Below, piece after piece: positions 35,704 through 43,665 of a DNA stretch of 64,000 nt. Every line of letters begins with the position of its first letter. Position 1 is the first letter of the stretch. Both the position numbers and the translations under genes were made by a program. The stretch is from VAXT01 sp038040395. GTDB lineage: Bacteria > Actinomycetota > Thermoleophilia > Gaiellales > Gaiellaceae. The stretch is from assembly GCA_038040395.1 (NCBI GenBank), contig JBBPIJ010000008.1, forward strand, positions 39,539-103,538. Reading direction: 5' to 3'. The notes beneath the pieces are model-generated. The model saw only the letters and a program-made list of their open reading frames with translations. It made no database searches and was not told the origin of the DNA.

Positions 35704-36961
35704 CTCCCAGGCCTCTCGGGTGGCCGAGCATGCTCAGCTCGGCGATGTCGCGGCGAAAGAAGAGGGAGACCGTCCAGTCGGCGACGACGCGGAGCTTTCT
35801 CGAGAAGAGCGGCAGCTGGTAGAGGTGATACGTCCTCGTCACGAACCAGCCGACGAAGCCTCGCAGCGGGACGCCGAAGACCAGCGCGATTCCCCGGTGA
35901 CGACCGAGCGTTGCGACCTGCCCGAGCGAGCGGTAGCGGTAGGTCTTCGGATTTCCTTGCAGGTTCTTCGCAAGCCGCCGGGCCTGGCGAAGCGCGTGCT
36001 GGGAGGTCGGTGGGTCCGCGATGCCCGGGGTGGCCGGGTTTTGGACACGTGCGCAGTCGCCGAGTGCCCAGAGCCCCTCCCGATTCTCGACTCGCAACAT
36101 CTCGTCGACCTGGACGCGTCCGCGCTCGTCGAGCGGCAAGCCGAGCTGGGCAAGGAGCGGATTCGGGCTGACGCCTGCGGTCCACACGAGTGTGTGCGAC
36201 GGAATCCGCTCGCCTCCCGAGAGCACGACCGAGCTTCGACCAACCGATTCGAGCGTGGTCGAGGTCCTGATCTCGACGCCTCTCCGTACGAGTTGCTTCG
36301 CGGCGTAGTCGCCTAGCCGAGACGGAATTTCGGGGAGGATCTTCGGAGCAGCGTCGACGAGGATCCAGCGCGTTCGATGCCTCGGAAGCTCCGGATAGTG
36401 GCGCAGTGCGTCGCGGACGAGATCGGCGAGCTCGGCGAGGGCTTCCACCCCCGCGTAGCCCGCGCCCACGAAGACGAACGTGAGATGCGCCTCTGCGCGC
36501 CTGCGGTCCATCGCGGCCATCGCCGCCTCGAGTTGTCTGAGGACGTGGTTCCGAAGGCCGATTGCGTCCGCGAGGTCCTTGAAGCCGAGCGCGTGCTCGG
36601 CGAGGCCCGGGATCGGCAGGGCGCGCGCGACGGAGCCGAGCGCGAGGACCGCCTGCTCGTAGCCGACCTCGAACGTTCCTGCGCCGGTCTCGACCGTGGC
36701 GGTCCGCTGCGTCGTGTTCAGGCCGGTCAGTCGACCGAGGAGGAGCTCGGCGTGCGGGCACATCAGCCGTAGCGGAACGACGACGTGGCGTGGTTCCAAT
36801 GTGCCCGACGCCGCCTCTGGCAGAAGCGGCGTGAAAAGCATGAAGTTCTCCAGGCTGACGATCGTCGCGCCACGGCGCCCCAGCAGACGGGCGACGTACG
36901 AGCCGGCGAAGCCGCCGCCGAGGACGAGTGTTCCGCCGCGGGCCCGGCGCGCCTCTACCAT
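35696..36961 (-). CDS. Type II NADH dehydrogenase (NDH-2-like flavoprotein)
   Basis: 421 aa. FAD-binding TLVLGGGFAGSYVARLL at the start, second dinucleotide site FVFVGAGYAGVEALAEL, and LWALGDCARV for the FAD ribityl Asp. The C-terminal helices (WFVTRTYHLYQLPLFSRKLRVVADW) provide membrane association. Oxidises NADH to quinone without proton pumping. Start ATG is separated by only six bases from the divergent GTG of the LOG-like gene. Confidence 0.9.
   Translation of the reverse strand: MVEARRARGGTLVLGGGFAGSYVARLLGRRGATIVSLENFMLFTPLLPEAASGTLEPRHVVVPLRLMCPHAELLLGRLTGLNTTQRTATVETGAGTFEVGYEQAVLALGSVARALPIPGLAEHALGFKDLADAIGLRNHVLRQLEAAMAAMDRRRAEAHLTFVFVGAGYAGVEALAELADLVRDALRHYPELPRHRTRWILVDAAPKILPEIPSRLGDYAAKQLVRRGVEIRTSTTLESVGRSSVVLSGGERIPSHTLVWTAGVSPNPLLAQLGLPLDERGRVQVDEMLRVENREGLWALGDCARVQNPATPGIADPPTSQHALRQARRLAKNLQGNPKTYRYRSLGQVATLGRHRGIALVFGVPLRGFVGWFVTRTYHLYQLPLFSRKLRVVADWTVSLFFRRDIAELSMLGHPRGLGDE
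36956..36961 (+). promoter_or_regulatory. -10 box of the LOG-like gene, over the divergent start
   Basis: TACCAT ends six bases before GTG 36968; it overlaps the start codon of the NDH-2 gene on the other strand. Confidence 0.45.
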
Positions 36962-36967
36962 CGACCC

Positions 36968-37423
36968 GTGCAGATCTCGGTCATCGGAAGCGGCGCTGAG
37001 CACGAGGCTCGCGCGGAGGAGGTCGGCCGGCTGCTTGCGGAGCGAGGGTGCAAGGTCGTCACGGGCGGCCTCGGCGAGGTGATGTCCGCTGCGGCTCGAG
37101 GTGCGAAGAAGGCGGGAGGCACGACGATCGGCATTCTCCCCGGCGAAAGCGGTCGCGACGCCAACGAGTGGATCGACCACGCGATCGCGACCGGGATCGG
37201 GCACGCGCGGAACTTCGCCGTGGCCGCGTCAGGGGATGCCGTGATTGCGGTCGGCGGCAGCTGGGGGACGCTTGCCGAGATCGCGTTCGCAAGGCGCCTC
37301 GGCCGCGTGGTCGTGATCCTCGAGCCCGGCTGGGAGCTGGACGGGGTTGCCCGGGCGACGACTCCGGAAGAGGCTGTCGACCTCGCGCTCAGCCGCGTTG
37401 CAGAGGCAGGGTCAGGCACGTAG
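36968..37423 (+). CDS. TIGR00725-family protein (SLOG/LOG-like Rossmann fold)
   Basis: 151 aa. ISVIGSGAEHEARAEEVGRLLAERGCKVVTGGLGEVMSAAARGAK is the SLOG nucleotide-binding start, and VGGSWGTLAEIAFARRLG replaces the PGGxGTxxE motif of true LOG cytokinin-activating enzymes. A molecular role is not established for this subfamily. GTG start, apparently leaderless. Its 3' end overlaps the convergent DDAH-like gene by 35 bases. Confidence 0.82.
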   Translation: MQISVIGSGAEHEARAEEVGRLLAERGCKVVTGGLGEVMSAAARGAKKAGGTTIGILPGESGRDANEWIDHAIATGIGHARNFAVAASGDAVIAVGGSWGTLAEIAFARRLGRVVVILEPGWELDGVARATTPEEAVDLALSRVAEAGSGT

Positions 37424-38228
37424 GCCCTCCCTCGCCCTTGCGAGAAAGCTCCTCGCCCGTGTAGGTGCGAACGTCGACGCCGGCGGCTTCCATGCGCCGC
37501 CTCGTCTCCGGGTTGCCCTCGAGTGCGAGCGCCTTGCGCGGGCCGAGCGCGAGGACGTTGCAGCCGATCGACTCGAACTCCTCGTCCGGCACCTCGACGA
37601 GCTCGACTCCACGCTTCTCGAGGAGCTCCACCAGGCGAACCGGCAGCAACGGCAGGTAGACGAGCGCCAGGTCCGCGTCGAGCGGGCTGATCAGGGTCAG
37701 CATGTGCATGCAGTGGGCACGGCCGTGGTGGTGCGGCAGGTCGACGGTGATCACCTCGACGTCGGGAAGAGCCGCTCCCAGCTGCGCAGCGCCTGCCTCG
37801 TTCGTCCGATAGCCGAGGCCGACGACGAGCGTCCGTTCGTCGAGCCAGAAGGCGTCGCCGCCCTCGGCGAGGGCCGGCTCGGTCAGCTCGGCGGCGACCG
37901 TGACCCCGGCGGCCTCGAAGTCGACCTTCATCGCGTCGACCTCGCCCCGCCGGGCTTCCTTTCCCGGCCGGAGGAGGATCGCGCCGGCGTCGGTCATGAA
38001 CGTCGGGTCGAAGACGTAGATCGCGTCGGGATTCAGGTCGGCGGCCCTCGCGGCGGCGACGACCTCTGCTCCGGCCTCCTCCAGCCCCGCGCAGAAGCCC
38101 TCGTGCTCTTCCGCGATCCGCTTCGGATCCGGCTCGGCAAGCCACCCGTACTCGCGCCAGCGCGAGAAGTCCGTGCCGGGCGGTCGAACGAGGACGCGCC
38201 GAAGTGGCGCCGTCATGGTCTGGATCAC
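37389..38228 (-). CDS. Dimethylargininase / amidinotransferase-family protein
   Basis: 279 aa, guanidino-modifying fold. FDPTFMTDAGAILLRPG, EGGDAFWLDERTLVVGLGYRTN, the catalytic His in GRAHCMHMLTLI and the nucleophilic Cys in GGPTCLTLPL are arranged as in DDAH and arginine deiminase relatives. Likely hydrolyses methylated arginine or a similar guanidino compound. GTG start overlaps the helicase stop (GTGA). Confidence 0.87.
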   Translation of the reverse strand: MIQTMTAPLRRVLVRPPGTDFSRWREYGWLAEPDPKRIAEEHEGFCAGLEEAGAEVVAAARAADLNPDAIYVFDPTFMTDAGAILLRPGKEARRGEVDAMKVDFEAAGVTVAAELTEPALAEGGDAFWLDERTLVVGLGYRTNEAGAAQLGAALPDVEVITVDLPHHHGRAHCMHMLTLISPLDADLALVYLPLLPVRLVELLEKRGVELVEVPDEEFESIGCNVLALGPRKALALEGNPETRRRMEAAGVDVRTYTGEELSRKGEGGPTCLTLPLQRG

Positions 38229-40456
38229 GGGGCGAGCATACGGCCGAGCAGCTCCAGCGCTCCCGCCTTGTCGAGCGGCTCGTTGAGATTGCCACACTTC
38301 GGAGACTGAACACACGAAGGGCAGCCGCTCTCGCACGGACAGCCCGTGAGCATCTTCGCCGTGTCCTCGACCCAGCCCTCGAAGGCCTCGAAGCCGCGCT
38401 CGGTGATTCCCACTCCCCCTGAGTGGCCGTCGTAGACGAACACCGTCGGCCGGCCTGTCTGGAAGTGGAGGTTCGTCGAGAGGCCGCCGATGTCCCAACG
38501 GTCGCACATCGCCCAGAGCGGGAGGATCGCGATCATCGCGTGCTCGGCGGCGTGCAGCGTGCCCAGGAGGCGAGGCATTTCCTCGAGGCCGGCCAGCTGT
38601 TCGGGCTCGGGCAGGTACCAGACCGCCTCGGTCTCGAAGGTCGTCTCCGGCAGGTCGAGCGCGACGAGGTCGAGCGTCGATTGGTCTCGGATCGATTTCT
38701 TCTGGTACGCGATCACCTGCTCGGTGACGCTTACCCGTCCGAAGGCGAGCTCCAGGCCGACTCGGCGCTCCGTGCGAAGCGCCTCCTCGATTGCGGTGGT
38801 CGTCTCCTTCTTAACCTGTGTGTAGTAGTCGCCGGCGAACGGCTCGACGAGAGCGCTTCGGGAGGCCAGGTCGAGGGCGACGACGCGGTAGCTCTGCCCC
38901 AAGTGGAGGTAGATGGCGCCTTCGTGCACGGTCGAGTAGGCGCGGTCGCGCTCGATCGTGCCGAGGACGGAGCCGGTGTCGGTGGTGACTACGGTGAAGA
39001 CATCCGGGCTCGTCGACCTCAGGCCGAAGCGGCCCGCCGGGTAGTCGCGGCCCGCCCAGACGTAGCCGGCCTTCGTCTCTTCCAGCTCCGGGTGCTGGGC
39101 GGCGCGCTCGAGAGCCTTCGCACCGAGGATCCCCGCGTCCGCCTCGTCGAGAGGAGCTTCGAACGCAGCGGCTGCCACGTGCCCGTCGAGAACACGCGGG
39201 TTCTCGTGGTCGAGAATCGCGGCCTCGACTCGACGCCCGAGCAGGGTCTCAGGCTCGCGCATGAAGTACTGGTCGAGGGCGTCCTCGCTTGCGACGAGGA
39301 CCGCGAGCCCATGCCCACGCCGGCCGGCCCGCCCCCACTGCTGGCGAAGGCTCGCGACCGTGCCCGGGAAGCCGACCGAGATCACGCAGTCCAGCGCGCC
39401 GACGTCGATGCCGAGCTCGAGCGCGTTCGTCGCGCTGACGCCGAGGAGCTCGCCCGCGAAGAGCCGCTGCTCGATCTCACGGCGCTGCGCGGGCGTGTAG
39501 CCGGCGCGGTAGGGCGAGAGGGCGGAGTCGTCGCCGAGTCGGTCGGCGGTGAACTTGTGGATCAGCTCCGCAGCGCGGCGGCTCTTGGCGAAGACGAGCG
39601 TGCGGAGGCCCCGCTGCACGAGATCGGCCATCAGTTTCGACGCCTCGGCCAGAGCGCTTCCGCGCTCACCCAGCTCCTCGTCGAGCAAGGGCGGGTTCCA
39701 GAGCGCGACGGTTCGCTCCGCCTTCGGCGCTCCGTCGGCTCCGATCACGGTGAAGTCGAGACCTGTGAGCGAGCCTGCGAGCTCCCCCGGGTTGCCGATC
39801 GTCGCCGAGGCAAGGAGGAACTGCGGATCCGAGCCGTACACGCGGGCGAGACGGCGCAGCCGCCGGAGCACGTTGCCGACGTGCGAGCCGAAGACGCCGC
39901 GATAGACGTGCGCCTCGTCGACGACCACGAAGCGAAGATTCGTGAGGCAATCGCCCCAGCGGTCGTGGTGCGGAAGAACGCCGACGTGGAGCATGTCGGG
40001 GTTCGTCAGGATGAGGTTCGACCACTTCCGGATCTGCCAGCGGCGCTCGCTCTCGGTGTCGCCGTCGTAAATGGCCGGCCGGATCCGCTTGACCTTCAGC
40101 TCGTCGAGAGCTCGGACCTGGTCCTGCGCGAGCGCTTTGGTCGGATAGAGGTAGAGGGCTCGCTGCTTCGGCTCCTCGGCAAGCGCCGCCAGCACGGGCA
40201 GGTTGAAGGCGAGGCTCTTCCCGCTCGCGGTGCCCGTCGTGATAGCGACGTTTTCTCCGCGGGCGGCAGCCTCCCAGGCCTCGGCCTGGTGTGAGTAGAG
40301 CGAGTCGATCCCACTCGCCTCGAGCCGGTCTCGAAGTGCGGCCGGCAAGTTGGTGGGCAGCGGCGCCGTTTCGGCTTCGCACGCGGGCTCGGAGCTGAGA
40401 TACGCGAGCTCCTCTCCTTGGAGCAGGTCGTCCCACAGCGCAGTGCTGACGGCCAT
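38225..40456 (-). CDS. DEAD/DEAH-box helicase of the YprA/MrfA type
   Basis: 743 aa. SF2 motifs: AITTGTASGKSLAFNLPVL (Walker A), VVVDEAHVYRG (DEAH), LASATIGNP (motif III), GINxxxLELGIDVG-like ATNALELGIDVGALD, and QQWGRAGRRGHG (motif VI). The C-terminal DUF1998 region has a four-Cys cluster, CPCESGCPSC. B. subtilis MrfA acts in mitomycin-C repair; a similar DNA-repair role is inferred. The ATG lies 7 bases from TACCAT with no ribosome site. Confidence 0.93.
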   Translation of the reverse strand: MAVSTALWDDLLQGEELAYLSSEPACEAETAPLPTNLPAALRDRLEASGIDSLYSHQAEAWEAAARGENVAITTGTASGKSLAFNLPVLAALAEEPKQRALYLYPTKALAQDQVRALDELKVKRIRPAIYDGDTESERRWQIRKWSNLILTNPDMLHVGVLPHHDRWGDCLTNLRFVVVDEAHVYRGVFGSHVGNVLRRLRRLARVYGSDPQFLLASATIGNPGELAGSLTGLDFTVIGADGAPKAERTVALWNPPLLDEELGERGSALAEASKLMADLVQRGLRTLVFAKSRRAAELIHKFTADRLGDDSALSPYRAGYTPAQRREIEQRLFAGELLGVSATNALELGIDVGALDCVISVGFPGTVASLRQQWGRAGRRGHGLAVLVASEDALDQYFMREPETLLGRRVEAAILDHENPRVLDGHVAAAAFEAPLDEADAGILGAKALERAAQHPELEETKAGYVWAGRDYPAGRFGLRSTSPDVFTVVTTDTGSVLGTIERDRAYSTVHEGAIYLHLGQSYRVVALDLASRSALVEPFAGDYYTQVKKETTTAIEEALRTERRVGLELAFGRVSVTEQVIAYQKKSIRDQSTLDLVALDLPETTFETEAVWYLPEPEQLAGLEEMPRLLGTLHAAEHAMIAILPLWAMCDRWDIGGLSTNLHFQTGRPTVFVYDGHSGGVGITERGFEAFEGWVEDTAKMLTGCPCESGCPSCVQSPKCGNLNEPLDKAGALELLGRMLAP

Positions 40457-40463
40457 GACAGCG

Positions 40464-40469
40464 ATGGTA
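40464..40469 (-). promoter_or_regulatory. -10 box of the helicase gene
   Basis: TACCAT on the minus strand with a 7-base gap to the ATG (40454-40456): leaderless arrangement. Confidence 0.45.
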
Positions 40470-40478
40470 GCCTTGGCC

Positions 40479-40550
40479 TACCGGGGTGCCCTGTCGTCGG
40501 GGCTGAGAACACACCCGCTGAACCTGATCCGGGTCATGCCGGCGAAGGGA
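40479..40550 (+). ncRNA. TPP (thiamine pyrophosphate) riboswitch aptamer
   Basis: All conserved blocks are present in order: GGGGTGCC (40483), GGCTGAGA (40501), ACCC (40513), CTGAACCTGATCC (40518) and CATGCCGGCGAAGGGA (40535-40550). It precedes thiD-thiM-thiE-thiL and should lower their expression when TPP is plentiful. Unusually it is 172 bases from the thiD ATG, because a duplicated segment lies between. Confidence 0.95.
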
Positions 40551-40719
40551 GTGATGTGAACGCAAATAGGCATAGAAGAACCGTCTGTCGGGCGGAGCCG
40601 GGCTTGGCCCGGCGGGAGCCCAATGCCTGATGGCACGTGAGGGGTGTGAAGGAGGGGGCTCACGGGGGAACCCTGGGTTCCCCCGTGCTTGCTGATCCGG
40701 GTCATGCCGGCGAAGGGAG
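40524..40719 (+). repeat. Duplicated 28-base riboswitch segment flanking a 140-base insert
   Basis: CTGATCCGGGTCATGCCGGC and the next eight bases occur identically at 40524-40551 and 40692-40719. The first copy is the 3' half of the TPP aptamer; the second contains the thiD ribosome site (GGGAGG). Between them is a structured insert with stems AGGCAT/ATGCCT enclosing GCCGGGC/GCCCGGC, then a long stem at 40661-40687. Confidence 0.9.
40661..40687 (+). terminator. Strong hairpin before thiD
   Basis: CACGGGGGAAC-cctgg-GTTCCCCCGTG, eleven perfect pairs, ending four bases before the second copy of the riboswitch segment. No T run, so it may block elongation or ribosome access rather than act as a classical terminator. 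Confidence 0.5.
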
Positions 40720-40722
40720 GAA

Positions 40723-41487
40723 ATGGCAGTACCTCGTTGTCTCACGATTGCCGGGTCGGATTCCGGCGGCGGCGCCGGGATTCAGGCCGACCTGAAGGCG
40801 TTTGCGGCCGCCGGTTGCTTCGGGATGAGCGCGATCGTTGCGCTCACTGCGCAGAACACCCTCGGAGTAACTGCCGTTCATGACGTGCCGGCGGAGTTCG
40901 TTCAGGCCCAGCTCGAGGCGATCTTCGACGACATCGGCGTGGACACGGCGAAGACCGGGATGCTCTTCTCGCGTGAGGTGATCGAGACCGTGGTCGACTT
41001 CCTCGGCGGGCATCCGGTGCCGCTCGTCGTCGACCCGGTGATGGTTGCGACCTCAGGGGCCAAGCTTCTGCGGGACGACGCGGTGCACGTGCTCGTCGGC
41101 CGGCTGTTTCCATTGGCGACCGTTGTGACGCCGAACCTGCCTGAGGCCGTGGCGCTCGCGGGTGGCGTCCATGCGCGAGCCGAGCTCGCCGAGCGGATCC
41201 ACGAGCTTGGCGCGCCCGCCGTGATCGTCACGGGCGGTCACGGCGATGACGCCGCCGACCATCTCTTCGACGGGCGGGAGCACGTCGAGATCGAAGTCGA
41301 GCGGCACGACGTCGCTGCGACGCACGGAGCGGGGTGCACCCATTCGGCGACGCTGGCTGCGCACCTGGCGCGAGGAGAAAGCCTCGAGGACGCTGCGCGA
41401 GGTGCTGCACGCGTCGCCTCCGAGGCGGTCAAGAACGGGCTCGTCGAGATCGGAGCCGGCGACGGGCCGGTGAACGTCCTCGCATGA
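40723..41487 (+). CDS. thiD: Hydroxymethylpyrimidine (phosphate) kinase ThiD
   Basis: 254 aa, ribokinase fold. CLTIAGSDSGGGAGIQADLKAF at the start, VVDPVMVATSGAKLL, and THGAGCTHSATLAAHLARG with the catalytic base region. Makes HMP-PP for thiamine synthesis. ATG with GGGAGG three bases upstream; this ribosome site lies in the second copy of the riboswitch segment. Confidence 0.95.
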   Translation: MAVPRCLTIAGSDSGGGAGIQADLKAFAAAGCFGMSAIVALTAQNTLGVTAVHDVPAEFVQAQLEAIFDDIGVDTAKTGMLFSREVIETVVDFLGGHPVPLVVDPVMVATSGAKLLRDDAVHVLVGRLFPLATVVTPNLPEAVALAGGVHARAELAERIHELGAPAVIVTGGHGDDAADHLFDGREHVEIEVERHDVAATHGAGCTHSATLAAHLARGESLEDAARGAARVASEAVKNGLVEIGAGDGPVNVLA

Positions 41488-42275
41488 GAACCGGAGCAGA
41501 CCTGGCCGCGATCCGGGCGCGCAGGCCTCTCGTGCACCAGATCACGAACTACGTCGTGATGAACGAAACGGCGAATGCGACGCTCGCGCTCGGGGCCCTG
41601 CCGGTGATGGCGCACGCCGTCGAGGAGGTCGAGGAGATGGCTTCGATCGCCGGGGCGCTCGTCCTCAACATCGGGACGCTCTCGAAGCCCTGGATCGAGT
41701 CAATGCTCCTCGCTGCACAAGCCGCGAACCAGGCAGCCGTGCCGGTGGTTCTCGATCCGGTCGGCGCCGGCGCGACGAACCTTCGCACCGAGACCGCAAA
41801 GCGGATCCTCGACGAGGCCGAGATCGCAGTCGTCCGCGGCAATGCGGCCGAGGTGGCGACCCTGTCGGGCCGGCAAGCTGAGATCCGCGGAGTGGAGTCG
41901 ATCGGCGCGCGCGATTCCGGGGCGGAGCTCGCGAAGGCTGCGGCCTGGACGCTCGGCTGCGTCGTCGCCGTCACCGGGCCTGTCGATCACGTCTCCGACG
42001 GTAAGCGTGTCGTGGCTGTCGCCAACGGGCACGAACTGCTCGCGGCCGTGACCGGAACGGGCTGCATGTCGACTGCGATCACGGGGTGCTTCCTCTCCGT
42101 CGCGCCGGACCGCCCGCTCGAGGCGGCGGCAGAGGCGCTTGTCGCCTTCGGTGTCGCAGGTGAGGACGCCGCGCAAGGTGCGACCGGCCCGGGCTCGTTC
42201 CATGTGAACCTCTACGACGCGCTCTACAACCTCGATCCCGGGACGCTCGACGAGCGCGCGAAGGCGGAGGGATGA
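41484..42275 (+). CDS. thiM: Hydroxyethylthiazole kinase ThiM
   Basis: 263 aa. PLVHQITNYVVMNETANATLALGALPVM at the N-terminus and VTGTGCMSTAITGCFL near the active site. Phosphorylates salvaged thiazole alcohol. ATGA overlap with thiD. Salvage kinases without thiC or thiG in the cluster suggest this operon is at least partly for precursor salvage. Confidence 0.95.
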   Translation: MRTGADLAAIRARRPLVHQITNYVVMNETANATLALGALPVMAHAVEEVEEMASIAGALVLNIGTLSKPWIESMLLAAQAANQAAVPVVLDPVGAGATNLRTETAKRILDEAEIAVVRGNAAEVATLSGRQAEIRGVESIGARDSGAELAKAAAWTLGCVVAVTGPVDHVSDGKRVVAVANGHELLAAVTGTGCMSTAITGCFLSVAPDRPLEAAAEALVAFGVAGEDAAQGATGPGSFHVNLYDALYNLDPGTLDERAKAEG

Positions 42276-42820
42276 GACTGCACGCAATCGTCACGGACAT
42301 CGAGACTGCCCGCGCGGCAGTCGCGGGTGGCGCGACCGTCGTCCAGCTACGGCTGAAGGGCGCAACCTTCGAGGAGGTCGTCGTCGCGGGCCGAGGCTTC
42401 CGCGACCTGCCCGCGACGTTCGTCGTCAACGACGACGTCGACGCGGCGATCGCGCTGGGCGCCGACGGTGTTCACCTCGGCCGGGAGGATGTCGGAGCGA
42501 AGCGCGCGGTTCGCGCAGGGCTGCTCCTGGGGATCTCCGCGTCGAGCGTCGAGGAGGCACGAGCCGGCCAAGCAGCCGGGGCCGGTTACATCGGTGCCGG
42601 TCCCGTCTGGGCGACGGTGTCGAAGCTCGATGCCGACCCGCCGGTCGGACTCGACGGCCTGGCCGCGATCTGCCGAGCGGTTTCGATTCCGGTCGTCGCG
42701 ATCGGAGGCATTGATGCCTCGAACGCCGCCGATTGCCTGGCTGCAGGCGCGGCCGGCGTCGCGGTCGTGCGGGCCGCAGCGAATGCGAAGGCTGTCAGTG
42801 AGGCTCTCGGAGATCGGTGA
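42272..42820 (+). CDS. thiE: Thiamine phosphate synthase ThiE
   Basis: 182 aa, short for the family. VVQLRLKGATFEEV (QLRxK), TFVVNDDVDAAIALGADGVHLG (NDxxDxA, GVHLG), GAGYIGAGPVWATVSKLDADPP and VVAIGGID are the TIM-barrel motifs. Joins HMP-PP and thiazole phosphate. Starts by ATGA overlap with thiM and overlaps thiL by 23 bases. Confidence 0.94.
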   Translation: MRLHAIVTDIETARAAVAGGATVVQLRLKGATFEEVVVAGRGFRDLPATFVVNDDVDAAIALGADGVHLGREDVGAKRAVRAGLLLGISASSVEEARAGQAAGAGYIGAGPVWATVSKLDADPPVGLDGLAAICRAVSIPVVAIGGIDASNAADCLAAGAAGVAVVRAAANAKAVSEALGDR

Positions 42821-43637
42821 GCTCGGCCTTCTGGCCGAGCTCGAGCGACGCGGTTTAGCCCGCGGGATCGAAAACGACGCGGCGCAACTCGAGGGCGGCC
42901 TCGTCGTAACGCAGGATGCGCTTGTCGAGGGCGTCCACTTTCGCCTGGACTGGACGACCCACCGCGAGCTCGGCTACAAGGCCGCTGCGGTCAACCTGAG
43001 TGACCTCGCGGCTTCGGGCGCCGACCCGCAGGCGCTCCTCGTGGGCCTCGGCGCTCCCGGGGAGACCGAGCTCGACGACGTGCTCGAGCTCTACGCCGGC
43101 CTGAACGAGCCCGGTGTGCCGATCGTCGGCGGAGACACGACTCGCGCCGAGTCGCTGTACCTCTCTGTCACGGCGCTCGGCCGCTCGGAGCGCGTGCCCG
43201 GCCGGGACGGGGCAAAGCCCGGGGACCGGCTCGTCGTGACAGGCCCGCTCGGCATGGCCGGCGCGGCGTTCCGGGCCGGCAGGCACGCACGGCCTCCGTT
43301 ACGGCTCGAGGAGGGTCGTCGGCTCGCGGCTGTCGCGCACGCGCTCATCGATGTCTCGGACGGGCTCGCCGTCGACGCGGGCCATCTAGCCGACCGCTCC
43401 GGCTGCCGCATTGTGATCGAGCTCGAGCGAGTGCCTCTGGCCCCGGGCGCGACGGTAGACGATCTTGGCTTCGGCGAGGACTACGAGCTCCTGGCGGCAA
43501 CTCCTGACCCGCTCGAGTTCGCCGTGATCGGTCGCTGCGAAGAGGGAAAGGGACTCGAAATCCGCCGCGACGGCAATCCCGTAGCTCTTTCGGGTTGGGA
43601 CCATTTCGACGGACAGGGAGCCGAGAACTTGCGCTGA
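42798..43637 (+). CDS. thiL: Thiamine-monophosphate kinase ThiL
   Basis: 279 aa. AVNLSDLAASGADPQALLVGL, VGGDTTRA and LIDVSDGLAVDAGHLA are standard; the family GDD near residue 27 is IENDAA here, so one metal ligand is Asn. Converts TMP to TPP, the ligand of the upstream riboswitch. GTG 42798 lies within thiE; a perfect hairpin covers codons 8-15. Confidence 0.92.
   Translation: MRLSEIGELGLLAELERRGLARGIENDAAQLEGGLVVTQDALVEGVHFRLDWTTHRELGYKAAAVNLSDLAASGADPQALLVGLGAPGETELDDVLELYAGLNEPGVPIVGGDTTRAESLYLSVTALGRSERVPGRDGAKPGDRLVVTGPLGMAGAAFRAGRHARPPLRLEEGRRLAAVAHALIDVSDGLAVDAGHLADRSGCRIVIELERVPLAPGATVDDLGFGEDYELLAATPDPLEFAVIGRCEEGKGLEIRRDGNPVALSGWDHFDGQGAENLR
42819..42842 (+). promoter_or_regulatory. 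Hairpin at the thiE stop, inside early thiL
   Basis: GAGCTCGGCC-ttct-GGCCGAGCTC, ten perfect pairs, starting 18 bases after the thiL start codon and including the last two bases of the thiE stop. Confidence 0.45.
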
Positions 43638-43665
43638 TCCGCGCCAGCGACCACGCTATGCGGCA

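Noticed and set aside
38423..40294. 623-residue plus-strand frame opposite the helicase
   Set aside because: Antisense shadow; the helicase motifs are on the other strand and complete.
40556..40630. 25-codon GTG frame in the riboswitch insert, possible leader peptide
   Set aside because: No ribosome site of its own beyond the first riboswitch copy, and the codons overlap the predicted stems.
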